Below are positions 44,886 to 56,779 of a stretch of DNA of 64,000 nucleotides, one piece after another. This DNA is from Seiridium cupressi. Its lineage: Eukaryota > Ascomycota > Sordariomycetes > Amphisphaeriales > Sporocadaceae. The notes beneath the pieces were generated by a model. That model was not told the DNA's origin and did not search any database. It worked only from the letters and a program-made list of their open reading frames with translations. The stretch spans positions 248,001 through 312,000 of the forward strand of contig JARVKI010000017.1 of NCBI GenBank assembly GCA_036674765.1, in the 5' to 3' direction. Numbering within the stretch: the stretch's first letter is position 1; every line of letters starts with the position of its first letter. The position numbers were made by a program, and so were the translations under genes.

Positions 44886-46393
44886 TCACACAGAGCGTGG
44901 CGAGCGATCCGGGTGGGCGTACGGCGTTGAATGTATCTGGAAAAAGGAATGGCGATACCAATGCATTATATTGCTTTGCAGGGCCTGACGTCATTGTATT
45001 GTAGGTGTATAATCACGTTGATAGTGCTTGCATCGGCAGACTGAGGCCTCTTGCAAAAAATATGACTGACGTCTCAATGGATCGTCATGTTTGAGTTTGA
45101 GCTGTCACATGCCATTGTGTTAACTTGTGCGGAAGGAACATGTTTTGGGGTCTCGTGATGGTCATATTCGGGCCAATCCCTCGATATACACATGAAAAAA
45201 ATGTTGATGTCCGGGTCTGTTCTGCCGTGCCTGCTCTATTGTTAAACAAATCTTTCGGACTGACAAGACTGATGTACTTACCATTCGATTCGAAGGGGCG
45301 GCTGGTCATTTGCCGTGTGATTGCCCCGCAACTAAGTCTAGTTTCAGAAGACAATCATGTTACCTAAGAAACAAAACTGACAAGGAAGCAAGCAACGAAG
45401 TAGTAGGTCCGCTCAACGCCTGCAAGCTTGGTTACCTGTCGGCGACTGTGCCTAAGGCAACACTTGTGCTGGAATAGGTGCATGGAAACGGTGCTATCAA
45501 GCACTGAGGCTTTCGTTTGTTGTCACACATGAGTCCCCCGCCCTTGATCATTGTAAGTGTGCAATGGGGCCTATCAGCTAAAGAAGTCAGGCCCCTTAGG
45601 TAACATGATGATTACAACTTCACGGAGCGAGGTTTCCAAGGCCAGATATTTGAAACCCAGAATACGACGGATGAGTGCAATTAAGACGGGATGTGAACCC
45701 GATTTCTTTCATAACCCGTCATTAATTCGTGGGGTTGCGGCAACTGCGTGTCTAGTAGGATACTGCTGCTGAGCCCTATAGATATCTTGTATCAGAGTAC
45801 GGTATGGACTGCCTGATCACATTGTCCAGAACGAGGTTGCCCTCCTGTTTTCTGTCTCTGAAACCACGCTAGCTGGCTGTTCGGATAACCAGAGACAGCT
45901 CAAGCACTATCCTATAAACATGCCAGTCTACTGTTAAGATGATAGTACATGGTTGAAGATGCCATATACTAATGTCTAAAGCTTATACTAGCTTGCCGAC
46001 CAAGCGGGAAGGGTTGACAACGGCCTATACTCGTAGTACGGTACAAATAACAATAGTTAAATAGAGGTACATGCTAAAGTGTTGTTCCAATAATGAATGG
46101 GCAACCAAGAATACCCAGAGTTACGCTAGCAAGTCGAGTAACCGTCGACCACTTGAAACGTCTTGAACTGCCTGGACACACATCACGCGCCCAATATTGG
46201 TTTCCCACCAGATCCTCAACAAGGCGCCGACACAAACATTTGGCCCGAATACCTGAGTAATTCTCCCACCTGCAAACGCCAGCCTCTTTCGTCGATACTT
46301 CAGATTCAATTGTCTGTCAATGCATTAAACTCCATCGTCGATACATTGGCTTCCATACTCAGCTACAACCTCGACACTTGGGAAAATCGCAGA
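44886..46393. other. intergenic, no gene seen
   Basis: About 1.5 kb between two plus-strand genes. The frame leading into the mannosyltransferase is open from 46163, so an alternative start there is possible. Nothing else is recognisable. Confidence 0.5.
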
Positions 46394-47950
46394 ATGCCGC
46401 ACTGGCTTCGACCCTTGGTATGGGGGCTGGTCATGGCTCTTTGCCTGATCATCTACTCCTTTTCGCCGATATTCGATGCTCCAGTGGAGGTTGCGTCCCT
46501 GCACGAGTATTTGCCGCCTATGCCAGAGCTCGACATAAGCGACCCTCATGACATCAAGTCACCCGTCGAGTGGCTGCGTGAGAACACCTATGATCAGCCT
46601 CTTCACACCCTGCCGACATCACGCCTGGAAGCACTGATTGGGGACAGACCAAAGGCTGCCTTCATCGCCCTTGTTCGCAACTCGGAAGAGGCAGGCATGG
46701 TTCATTCCATCCTCCAAGTCGAAGCACGTTTCAACAGCCGAAAGATCCATCGTTACGATTGGATCTTTTTCAACGATGAGCCTTTCACTGATTCCTTCAA
46801 AGCAGCCATCACCAACGCCACACCTTCGACCGTCCACTTCGAGCAGATCAGCCAGGAACACTGGCAAATGCCCGACTGGATCGATCAGTCGCGCTACGAT
46901 GTCGGCCGTGAGTTCCAAGGTGGAATTGGTGTTGGGAAGGCATGGCTAAAGAGCTATCATCTGATGTGCCGATGGAACTCTGGCCTCTTCGCTCTCGAAC
47001 AGCGTCTCAAGAACTACGACTGGTACTGGCGGGTCGAACCTAATGTGAGCATGCTTTGGTTTGCCATCTCGTCAATGCTAATATCATAAAAGGTTCAGTA
47101 CACCTGCAGCATCAATTACGACGTTTTCCGGTTCATGCGCGACAACAAGATGGCATATGGATTCAACATGGCAATTCTCGACGATGCTAGGTCTTTCCCC
47201 TCCCTGTGGGAGCGCACCCAAGACTTCAAGAAACACAACCCAGGAATGGTGAATCCCGAGGCTGACATGCGCTGGCTGCTGCACCAGACAAATGAGCCGG
47301 ATCGCATTGTTCGTTCCGGGACCGGCTACCAATCATCTGTCGATGACCAGTACAATAATTGTCAGTTCTATTCGAACTTTGAGGTCGGTTCACTTGCGTT
47401 CTTCCGCAGCAAGGCACATCAAGCCTACTTCCGCCATTTGGATCGATCAGGTGGATTCTTCTATGAGCGCTATGGCGATGCACCTGTGCACACTCTCAGT
47501 GTCAGCATGTTCCTCCCCAAGCGCCGTGTCTGGTTCTTCCGCGACATTGGGTATGCCCATGGCATCTGCGAAACTTGCCCGCCGCACGTGTCGAAATTGC
47601 CCATGGGACCTCAACCAGATTCACGCCGGATAAAAGCCGCAGAACTCAATGCAGGCATGAGCCAAGGCCATCGACACCTTGATCTGCTCAGCAAAGACTT
47701 CGAACGCCAGAACACAATCCCAGGCCTTGCATGCGGTTGCACTACTACAGCCTTGGACGCCAGTTTCTCAAAGCTAGTGCCGTATGAGTCGAGACAGGTT
47801 AAGCCCCAAGACACATGTGTCCGTTTGTGGCTGCGCGGGAAATATCTGCTGAAAAAGGTGAATTGGAATCGCGTGGCCGAAATGGAAGCTGGTGGCGATG
47901 GATATGGAGGCTACGTCGTTAGTGGTTTGGAGTCGAATCCTTTCATGTAA
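46394..47950 (+). CDS. KTR/Kre2-type alpha-1,2-mannosyltransferase (GT15)
   Basis: The two exons are 46394-47044 and 47093-47950 (48-nt intron, phase 0), giving 502 residues. A signal anchor follows the ATG at 46394 (about residues 4-24), so I prefer it over the in-frame ATG at 46163, which would put about 77 polar residues before the anchor. GT15 hallmarks are present: AAFIALVRNSEE, YDWIFFNDEPFT, FQGGIGVGKAWLKSYHLMCRWNSG-type segment, NYDWYWRVEPNVQYTC across the intron (with the presumed nucleophilic Glu region), YDVFRFMRDNKMAYGF, and YNNCQFYSNFEVGSLAFFRS. It is a Golgi type II enzyme that transfers mannose from GDP-mannose to N- and O-linked glycans of wall mannoproteins. The EPNVQYTCSINYD segment has Ser where many members have Asp. 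Confidence 0.93.
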
Positions 47951-50045
47951 GCCCCTTACGATGAAAACCCGACTAAATTGTTCCTTCTACTGCCCCACTT
48001 GGCCCCTGCAATAGTAACAGATCACAAAGAAAACATGTCGCGTTAAATATCGCGTTGTTCTATTTGATCCTGTTATGTTTTATATCAGTGCCTAGCTTTC
48101 CTGATCCCTGTGTCTTCATCGGACAGCATGATCCAAGGATAGAGAAGGAGTACATACTGCCTGAATAAAGAATACAAGGTCGTCCATAGTAGAATCATAG
48201 AATAAACAGCGATCTGTTAGTTGGTGTTTGATGTGAGATCTCAGTGAGATATCTAGCCCTCCCCGGTTAGAAATCTAGATAGTAAAATCGCCACGACTCA
48301 CCGCATCTTGACTGGGTCTAGCTTGTGATTTTGTTTTATCTCTCTATCATTTTTAGGGTATGGTATGTGTCATTGTATCGTGCCTTTGCGAGCATTCTTT
48401 CGGGAAATTTTGCATCTCTGCAGAACTGCGACCCAACAGGGGTGAACCGCGGACAAGTGAATAAGGCGCTTTTTGCATTGTAAGAATGTTACACCAGGCT
48501 TTGAAGATGGATAGTAGCATGATCTGTCTGGGTCTGACTAGTTGGGCTCCAGGGCTCTATCTATGCATGGGGCTTGGTTCTTCTAAGGATCCAGGATCCT
48601 CTGCGTGGACAGAGCCAAAGAATGAATGGTTTAGTGTAAACTCATTTGTTGGATTGTTGACCTTAACGGTGCGGCATGTGTCTGAGATCGATCTCACAGG
48701 GCCAGCGACGGCGTTTGTTGATTGGAGGATGGACAATGGGCTGATTCGCCTGGCATTGCCCAAAATAGTCAGAACGAACGGCTGTTTGGACCAAGGTGAT
48801 CGACAAAGGCTGGTGTCGGCTCAAGTTTCGAGAAAAGTTCTAGCGTGGCCTGGATTTCAACACTAGCCTCTGCTCCTTGACTTCCCAAATCTCCAGGTTG
48901 ATAACAATGTTAGACCACACCTTCAGACAGCGACGTCATGGCCATTCTACCATGGAAGATGGGGCTTCGGTCGCAGGTAGTCAGGTCACACGATAATGAT
49001 ACGGGGCACCGCATCCTCTCTCCCCATTTTCTGGGTGACAAAGAAGGAGCCCCGACATGACCCGGGCATTAGTTGCGGTCGCTTCTCGGCCTCTCAGTGG
49101 GCCACTGCGGGGTCCCAAGCAGACGGTCGTCGCGACTGGCATGATTTCGCTGCGAACTTATCAATCTATTACGAGTCATTGAGCGCGTGATGAACAAAAA
49201 CGGTCTGAACATTTTCGTGGACTCGGTCTCAGCGCCATTTGCGACAGGGAAGACTCGAGCTCAACGAAGCGACGGGAGGCGTCCGGCTTAGTCCCTGGCT
49301 CCTTGGCTGCATTGGACAAGCGGCACACCAGCAGAGGGTCGTGTGAGGTCTTGCGAAGCGAGACTGAGGCTCCGGCCTGGTCTCGTCTTTTTTTTTTTTT
49401 TTCGCGATGGCAAGCTTTTCCAAGCGCCTCTCCCGTTACCAAGCTTTTGAGGCTCATTTCCCCCGGCAGTGGCTTTGGCTGCGCGAAATTTATTGCCGGA
49501 TCTACTGCCCAATTGCCGTTATGTGCAATTAGGTTTTGTGACATGCAGATATTTTGGCCACCCGATTGCTGATCCCCAAGAAAAATGGTTTGCGGAGGTG
49601 CATAATCGGTCCTTTCCCCGTCCAGCACACTCGTGCCTCTCCAGGTGGGCATTCGTGCATTTCTGGAGACTGGAGCACCCAGACTCCAGGCGAAAACAGT
49701 GGTGCGTCTGCTGAAGCTGGAGACTGGAGAGCTTGCTGGGGCCCCAGTGGGAGAATCGCTCCTACCTCGGTCGTATTTGTTCACAACGAGATCCACTATC
49801 GCGAGTTGAGCACAGAATGTCGCGTCTCGAGTCAAGTGATCGAGTTACCATTACCCACAATGACATAGGCGTAGTCGACGTATTGCTCAAATGTCTGGTT
49901 CGTTGGTTGGGGCAAAATTTTCCGTGAACGTACAAATAGATTTGCGATTCCATGCCCCCCAAATCCGTCTTTCTCCTAGCCATCCTTCCCTATTTCGAAC
50001 CCGTATCGCCGGCCACAGGGCAATCACCATCAAATAAAGCTCGAG
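47951..50045. other. intergenic, no gene seen
   Basis: About 2.1 kb between two plus-strand genes. A 126-codon plus frame (48486) and a 219-codon minus frame (49176-49835) lack domains. There is a T run of 15 at 49388-49402 and a short repeated GGAGACTGGAG motif near 49670 and 49720. Confidence 0.5.
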
Positions 50046-51847
50046 ATGGCTGAAGAATCAGTAACAAGAGCCCCCACGGGCAAGAAGGCCATCGATCAAG
50101 TCGAGTACCCTTCGTCTTCACTTCCGCCTCTGAAAGAAAAGGATGCCTTGGCTGTTGCCCAGGCTGGTAGCCGAGTGGTCGACTCGGTTATCTTTGAAAT
50201 GGAACAGGAGCTTGCCGCCGCCGGTGGGCTGAGCAAGGGTTTCTTCGATCTCGAATTCAAGGACCCCCGACACTTCACCTGGGTTATTGTCGCGTTCGCC
50301 TCCATGGGTGGTCTGCTCTCCGGTCTCGATCAGTCGCTCATTTCTGGCGCCAACCTATTCCTCCCCGACGACCTCGGCCTCGACACCAGACAAAACTCTT
50401 TGGTCAACTCGGGCATGCCGCTTGGTGCTGTTGGTGGTGCCCTCCTCTTGGGTCCTTGCAATGAATGGTTCGGAAGACGCTGGTCGATTATTATCTCTAC
50501 CATCCTGTATACCATTGGCGCAGCGCTGGAAGCTGGTTCCATCAACTTTGGTGAGTTGAACTCCACTGAGCATATATGGGCATTTATTAACAAAAATTAG
50601 GCATGATTGTTGCTGCTCGTGTCATTCTTGGTATTGGTGTCGGTCTTGAGGGTGGTACTGTTCCCGTTTATGTTGCCGAGACTGTTGAACGCAAAGTGCG
50701 TGGTAACCTGGTCTCGCTGTATCAGTTGAACATTGCTTTGGGAGAAGTCCTCGGCTACGCCGTTGCCGCCATGTTCCTGAATGTCCCCGGCAATTGGCGA
50801 TACATCTTGGGCTCTTCTCTGGTCTTTTCTACCATCATGTTCATCGGCATGCTTTTCCTGCCCGAGTCCCCCCGTTACCTGATGCTCAAGGGCCGTACTC
50901 TCGACGCATACAAGGTTTGGAAGCGCATCCGCGGCACAGCAACCGACGAGGCAAAGGAGGAATTCTTCGTCATGAAGGTATCTGTGCTCGATGAGCAGAC
51001 AGTTGTCACGGAGGGCGCCAAGAACAAGCGCTTCCCCTGGATGGACTTTTTCTCCGTCCCCCGCGCCCGCCGTGCTCTTGTTTACGCCAACATCATGATT
51101 CTGCTTGGACAGTTGACCGGTGTCAATGCCATCATGTACTACATGTCAGTTCTGATGACACAGATTGGCTTCGACGACCGGGAAGCGACCTACATGTCCC
51201 TCGTCGGTGGTGGATCTCTTCTGCTCGGCACCATCCCTGCGTGCTTCCTCATGGAGAAATTCGGACGACGATTCTGGGCCAATGCCATGCTGCCAGGTTT
51301 CTTCATTGGTCTCGTCATCATTGGCTGCAGCTACCGAATTGATCCCGCGACAAACCCGAATGGTGCCATCGCTTGCTACCTTGTCGGTCTCATCCTGTAC
51401 ATGGGCTTCTTCGGTTGCTACGCCTGTCTGACATGGGTCGTTCCCTCTGAGGTCTACCCGACGTACCTGCGTCACTGGGGCATGACCACCTCGGACACCT
51501 TGCTGTTCTTGGCTTCATTCATCGTCACCTACAACTTCTCCGCTATGCAGACTGCCATGCGGCCCGAGGGTCTCATGCTCGGCTTCTATGGTGGTATCGC
51601 TCTTCTCGGCTGGATCTACCAGATCATCTTCATGCCGGAGACGAAGGACAAGACTCTAGAGGAGATCGATCAGCTCTTCGAGAAGCCGACCAGTGAGATT
51701 GTCGCTTTGAACATGAAGAATACGGCTGAGTTCATGAGCAACTTCTTCCATGGAAGATGGACTACCAAGAGCCAACAGGCTGCCGGTACCGTGCCCCAGC
51801 TGCCGTCCAGCGACAAGGAGAAGGAGTTGGAGATCGACCATGTCTAG
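50046..51847 (+). CDS. MFS sugar transporter (sugar porter / inositol-transporter-like)
   Basis: The two exons are 50046-50550 and 50601-51847 (50-nt intron), giving 583 residues. A cytosolic leader of about 75 residues precedes helix 1 (WVIVAFASMGGLLSGLDQSL). Sugar-porter signatures follow in order: NEWFGRRWSII after helix 2, GIGVGLEGGTVPVYVAE, PESPRYLMLKGR after helix 6, QLTGVNAIMYY in helix 7, EKFGRRFWANA, PSEVYPTYLRHWG and PETKDKTLEEIDQLFE after helix 12. It is a plasma-membrane H+ symporter for a hexose, polyol or inositol by family. The unusual N-terminal FDLEFKDPRHFTWV segment occurs in a fungal clade of sugar porters, but I cannot state the substrate. The C-terminal tail of about 65 residues is acidic. 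Confidence 0.94.
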
Positions 51848-52646
51848 ATGGTTAGAAGCTTGGTGGATATATTTGGACCGTATATGGTTGTTTGTAATGC
51901 TGGAGATACCCCTGAATGGAAATAAAGCTCAACAAGAGCGATATGAGCTATGATCAATTCTTCCTGTTTTCACTATGCTAGTTGGACTATCGTGACATTA
52001 TGGCTTTTATGTTTTTGCTCTCGAACCTAGCCAGTGCAGTATTGTCGTTGGACATTGTTCGCGTCAAGGCAGGTTGTGGGGTAATAAGATGACCGGTCGT
52101 AGCTGCGGGACAACATAGAGGTCATTTAGTTTGCGACCAGTGTTCTGTGGCAGCGAGATTCGAGCTCATCTATTGGTGTCTCGTCGAATGATCCGAGCCA
52201 TATCAGGCAGGCGATCATCTTCTTGAGATGCAGCCCAGTCTGCTGCCGGTTTCTGTGGCCCATGCTCCTGCTGTGCATGATGCAAGGAAGCTAATGCCCC
52301 AAGTCCTACAGATTGCCATGGCTGTTGGTGGGCATACCATGACCCAGATTGCAAGGCGCTTCACCGGATGCGGTAGCCAGGAACTTCTGACATGCGGGGA
52401 CTATATTCGTCTGGCCAATCACATACTAAATTCAGAGTGCGCCGAGCCCCACACCCACGGTCCGCGTCCCCTCTTATGAGCTATTGTCCCGATTGGACGA
52501 TTTGAAGATGTTCACTTCAGCTGTTTCTTGCAGACGGGGAGAGCTCGCGACTATTTAATTTTTGCTAGTCTTCATCCCGGCTGTCTAAAGCTTTACTCTG
52601 GCATCCTCTGGTTTAGTCCTCGTCACTGAAGAGTCCTGTATTCGCC
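51848..52646. other. intergenic between sugar transporter and Clr5-domain genes
   Basis: About 800 bp with no coding pattern. It holds the transporter 3' end and the promoter of the regulator. Confidence 0.5.
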
Positions 52647-54415
52647 ATGGAGTCAGTCTATCCAATCCCAGCTGACAGTGATCTTCACGAGCTTCTATCC
52701 TACTCGTCAGGTACCATGGCGGATCCAACATGGCCATCTCCATACAGCTCTTCCTCCGGAGAGCTGGCTTTTGATGAGCCATACACGCATCAGATCGGCT
52801 TCAGCGTGGACGATATGATGCTTGATGTCTTCAACGCCGACCTCAACTTGGACGATATGGATTGGACAGCATCTCGCTCGGAGCCAGACATGAGCACAAG
52901 CATCAATCGTCGACACCGCGCAAATAATAAGCGTCCTGCAGCTCTTGCCGACATGCAGTTCAAGTTCTCCACTTGTCGCAAGACTTATATTGCGCCCCAG
53001 ACAGCTGAAACGTGGGAATCTCAGAAGACTGAGTTGCATCGGTTGTATATCCATGAAGACAATACCTTGAAGGAGATCATGGGGATCATGGAACCCAAAG
53101 GCTTCAAAGCCAGGTCGGTGATCTTCTCATCTTAGTCTCTCTTCCTATGCTCCCAAACTGACTTTTTAACTGTCAACGCAGCGCAAAGATGTACAAGACT
53201 AGATTCAAGCAGTGGGGCTTCGCCAAGAACAACACCCGAGAAGACGTTGTGAAGATGGTTCAAGTCCGACGCCAGCGCGCAGCTGTTGGGAAACCCACAA
53301 CATTCGAGCGGAACGGCAGAATCGTCAAGATCGATACGTACTTGAGGAAGAATGGCATCGTGGTCTGCGATTTGAGCAGGCCTACCTCGCCGGATGAATT
53401 GCCTAATACAGTCCGATGTCACACACCGCCACCAGAGGCCCTGCCTACATCAGGTCCGCTTCTTCTTAAGGAACTCCTGATTAAATGCTTACAACATTTG
53501 ATACCGTCTTTTTCTCGCATAAAACGTCCGGCAGACGGCAAATTCACCGCGACTACTGAGCTATGGGATGCACCGCGTTATTTGAAGCTTGCCTGCGATC
53601 TGTTTTCCGAGAAACGCAACAAACAAGCGGGTTCGATTTGCAATTCAGCATTCGCATCTGTCCACGCCCTCGTAACACCTCCGAGGCTCGACACTCTCTT
53701 CAACTTTCTGGTCAGTCAGCTCTGGTGGGCCAATCGGGATATCACGCTCGAGCTGTGGCGATACCTCGCAGCCTACATGTCCAACGTCCTACATATTCAG
53801 GATGAAGTGTATCACTTCCTGAGGACTCTTGTTGGCTACATTGAGACCCACGGCTATGAATCTTACCTCGACTTTATCACCGAATGCGTTGATGACATCT
53901 TGATTCTAAACGGCGACAAGGAAACTCTCATCTGGCGCACCGACAACCAGCTTGTTGGCTGGTGTCAACTCATCGTTATGGACTGCTATTTCCTGAACGG
54001 ACACAACCCGCGCGCCAAGCGAATACAAGCGCGCTGTACCCAGGCATTGCCGCGGGGAAGCCTGTTCCCGCACGATCGCGACATCAATGAGCAGATGTGG
54101 CGCGAGACATTCGGCCGGCATGTGTGGTCAGGGGCGCCGAAATCAAAAAGCGCTAGACACGCAAATTTCCTTAGATTGGCCCTCATAACCTACGCCAAAG
54201 TGTTGGGGAGGATGAAAGGCTCGCCGGTGATGCACCCGAGCTTGACGCGTATTGAGGGCGTCGTGGGAAGCTTGTCTAGGAAACACTTGGATCCCTCGTC
54301 CATAACAAAGCATCAACGGAGTTTCAATCTAGAGAGGAGGGTCATGTCCTTCTTGACTCGAGACGTTTCACAGGGGACTGGGAAGCCTGTGGATTACGGG
54401 TCATATCCGATGTGA
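52647..54415 (+). CDS. Clr5-domain protein, putative transcriptional regulator
   Basis: The two exons are 52647-53113 and 53182-54415 (68-nt intron), giving 566 residues. The intron lies inside the Clr5 domain, rebuilt as ETWESQKTELHRLYIHEDN, LKEIMGIMEPKGFKA, then SAKMYKTRFKQWGFAKNN (about residues 121-174). This short domain is named after Neurospora CLR-5 and is thought to bind DNA. The N-terminal 80 residues are acidic and disordered (an EELLSYSSG-type start, DDMMLDVFNADLNLDDMDW), like an activation region. The C-terminal 300 residues are helical, with tryptophans, and may carry protein contacts. It is a nuclear protein by inference. It lies 800 bp downstream of the sugar transporter on the same strand, but a shared role is unproven. 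Confidence 0.88.
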
Positions 54416-55684
54416 GATCATCAGAATCAACAGTCTATCGGGCAGAGACGCGCGCCTGCGTGATACGCTGGACCGCGATACCACGTTGCACGGGGACCCC
54501 CCCAGCTGCAACCAAGGATCTGGCAGCCTTCGAGACATTGGAGATCCAATACAGACCTATGCACCCCGGAATTCCGATGTACATTCCGAGCTCTCATGTC
54601 TCAAACTCGAATACGGACTTGCGGTTGGCGGTCAGGAAACGTACAAAGAACAGCCCAATTAGTTCAGGAGAACATTCGAAAGTCTATGTAGCTGAGAAGC
54701 TTCCGCTTATCTTGCGACTTACTTTCCTGGTCCGTAGAGCAATAGGAAGCTAGATTCAAAGACAACATCTCAAATACGGTTACGACCGCAGTGTAGCGAC
54801 GAGAAAAGTCGGACTTCTTCCTCCAGATGCTAGCGATATGAATCATCAGAGAGGGCTCCATGGACTGGGGAATCTCAATGAGCTCATAACCAACAACCCA
54901 GCGGATGTATACTTGCGAGTTGGTCCTCTAGCCTCTTTGCGGGCCATATCCACTTATCATAATGGCATTAAAAGTGCACTGGCCAAAGTTTGTGGGGAAG
55001 TGGATCCCGATGTTGCTCGGTGGCTTTAGATGGGCTTGGTCGCAAAGTCTATGTGACAGCAAGCCTCTTTCGGGGAGTTACTTGTAACTGTCTCATGCAG
55101 CGGCCGCGGTCGAACCTTGCGGTCTTTGTTCCAGTCTTTCAACCGAAAGCACGTGCCGCTTAGAGAACGACCTCATTAGTTGAGACTACAAACTAGCTGT
55201 GTCCTTCACTGCTATACAGGGCCACGGAGAAGACTCGAATATCTGGCAGATTGGGGCTGCAAGCCACTGCGACATAACCTACATAGGTGCCTGCTTCTCC
55301 GCAGAGTACTTAAGGTTCGTTGTCTACACAACTAAGATTGGAATGACTACCTCTAGTGCATCGGTCTAGATCCAAGCCACACTGGTATTCTGAACAGCTT
55401 CTTCTGGAGGCTTGCATATCCAGACAAAGCACTGAGGTGGTGGGACCAATGACAGCAAACCTGCTCATGAGCCATCATATGCTGCACTCAACCTTAACTT
55501 AATTAAACTTGAATCACCTCCTCAAAAACTCCTTTCGGAGATGCAAGCCGCGCCAGGCTTCCCTTCTCATCACTTTCCTTCTTTGCGCAGCAGGTCTCTG
55601 CGACGTCTTGACGACTTTTCTTCCCAGTTTTTTGAGGCCAAACACAGATGAATCATCGTTATTCATTATAGTCGCCCATTCAAG
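54416..55684. other. intergenic, no gene seen
   Basis: About 1.27 kb between two plus-strand genes, with stops in all frames at short spacing. Frames of 60-113 codons have no domain signals. Confidence 0.5.
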
Positions 55685-56779
55685 ATGTCGAGTATCATAA
55701 ACTACCAGATGAGGGCTCACATGAACCTCCTCTCTCACATTGAACCCGATAACTCTTTCCCTAAATCGCCCGACCAACAGTCACCTCAAAGCACAACATC
55801 ATCGAAAGCCCGGGACAATGCTGCTGGTACAGAGAAGACACCAGAAATAAAACCAAATAATTTCTGGAGTCTACCTACGACACCTTCGCCGATTGATGGT
55901 ACCAGTGACAAATTACTCAACAGGGTCACCACTGACATCCGCATCTCACTCAAAAAGCCCAGTCCAGAGCTTGAACAAGACTCAGAGGAGTTCAAGAGAC
56001 AGGCCAGGGAGATCAAGAAGGACATCCAGAGGATATCGAAATACAAGAACAGACATAGGCGGAAGAGAAGCAAAAGTCGTAATCGGGAGGAAGAAGGTGA
56101 AAGAGAGACCCAGGAGCGCTTGAAGTATGAGCATGAATTTCGAAGGCGAGTATCTGTCATAGAGGGTAGAGAATTCTTGCTCGACTTCATCCAATATCAT
56201 TTCGCATCCCACATGGAGAATATCACCATCAAAAACACCAAAACTCTTGAGGAAATCAAAATGATCGGCAACGAGGAGCTCTCCATTGGTGTCAGGCAAT
56301 GCCGCCGCCTCTTCAACGCCCCTGTCATTAGTGACCAGGTTGGCCTGCTGCTATGGCAGGAACTGAGACAAGGTGATGCGCTGGACCACACCCATGAGTT
56401 CCGGACCGACGACGAGGCTGAGAGGGACAATATCTCACCAGAGCTTGTGAGGAGGAAACGGACCGAAGAGTCGGATGCACACATGGCCGAGTATGTCGCT
56501 GAGCGACAGGCTACCCCCATCTGCGGTGATACTCACGAGAACACGCCGAGGTATCAGAACACTGCCTCTCCGTGCCCCAGGACGGCCACTGTTGCCCCCA
56601 TCGATACTCACAGTTCACCTATGAGGGTGATAGCGGCCTTAGGTCTGGTGACGGAGCAGACTTCATCTTCCATTCCAATCGAGAAGAAAGCCGTCGATAG
56701 CTTCCTCAATGGTGTCAAGAAGTCGGCTTTTAGAGGAGCATCGCAATTCGCAGCTTCCCTGGCTAGTGGATATGCATAG
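55685..56779 (+). CDS. hypothetical protein, basic charged, 364 aa
   Basis: A single exon. The N-terminal 80 residues are Ser/Pro/Thr-rich and look disordered. A long basic, charged helical segment follows (about residues 90-155), with a KNRHRRKRSKSRNREEE cluster that could be a nuclear localisation signal. Then comes a better ordered stretch with FLLDFIQYHFASHMENI and IGVRQCRRLFNAPVI. The C-terminal third is polar with several Thr/Pro/Ser runs. I do not recognise a domain and give no function. It could be a lineage-specific nuclear protein. Codon use and a long open frame support coding. The antisense frames here are weaker. Confidence 0.65.
   Translation: MSSIINYQMRAHMNLLSHIEPDNSFPKSPDQQSPQSTTSSKARDNAAGTEKTPEIKPNNFWSLPTTPSPIDGTSDKLLNRVTTDIRISLKKPSPELEQDSEEFKRQAREIKKDIQRISKYKNRHRRKRSKSRNREEEGERETQERLKYEHEFRRRVSVIEGREFLLDFIQYHFASHMENITIKNTKTLEEIKMIGNEELSIGVRQCRRLFNAPVISDQVGLLLWQELRQGDALDHTHEFRTDDEAERDNISPELVRRKRTEESDAHMAEYVAERQATPICGDTHENTPRYQNTASPCPRTATVAPIDTHSSPMRVIAALGLVTEQTSSSIPIEKKAVDSFLNGVKKSAFRGASQFAASLASGYA

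Noticed and set aside
48486..48866. A 126-codon plus-strand frame
   Set aside because: No recognisable domain, and surrounding DNA has no exon-like extension.
49176..49835. A 219-codon minus-strand frame upstream of the sugar transporter
   Set aside because: It has no domain, includes the poly-T tract as a Lys run and lies in a likely promoter region.
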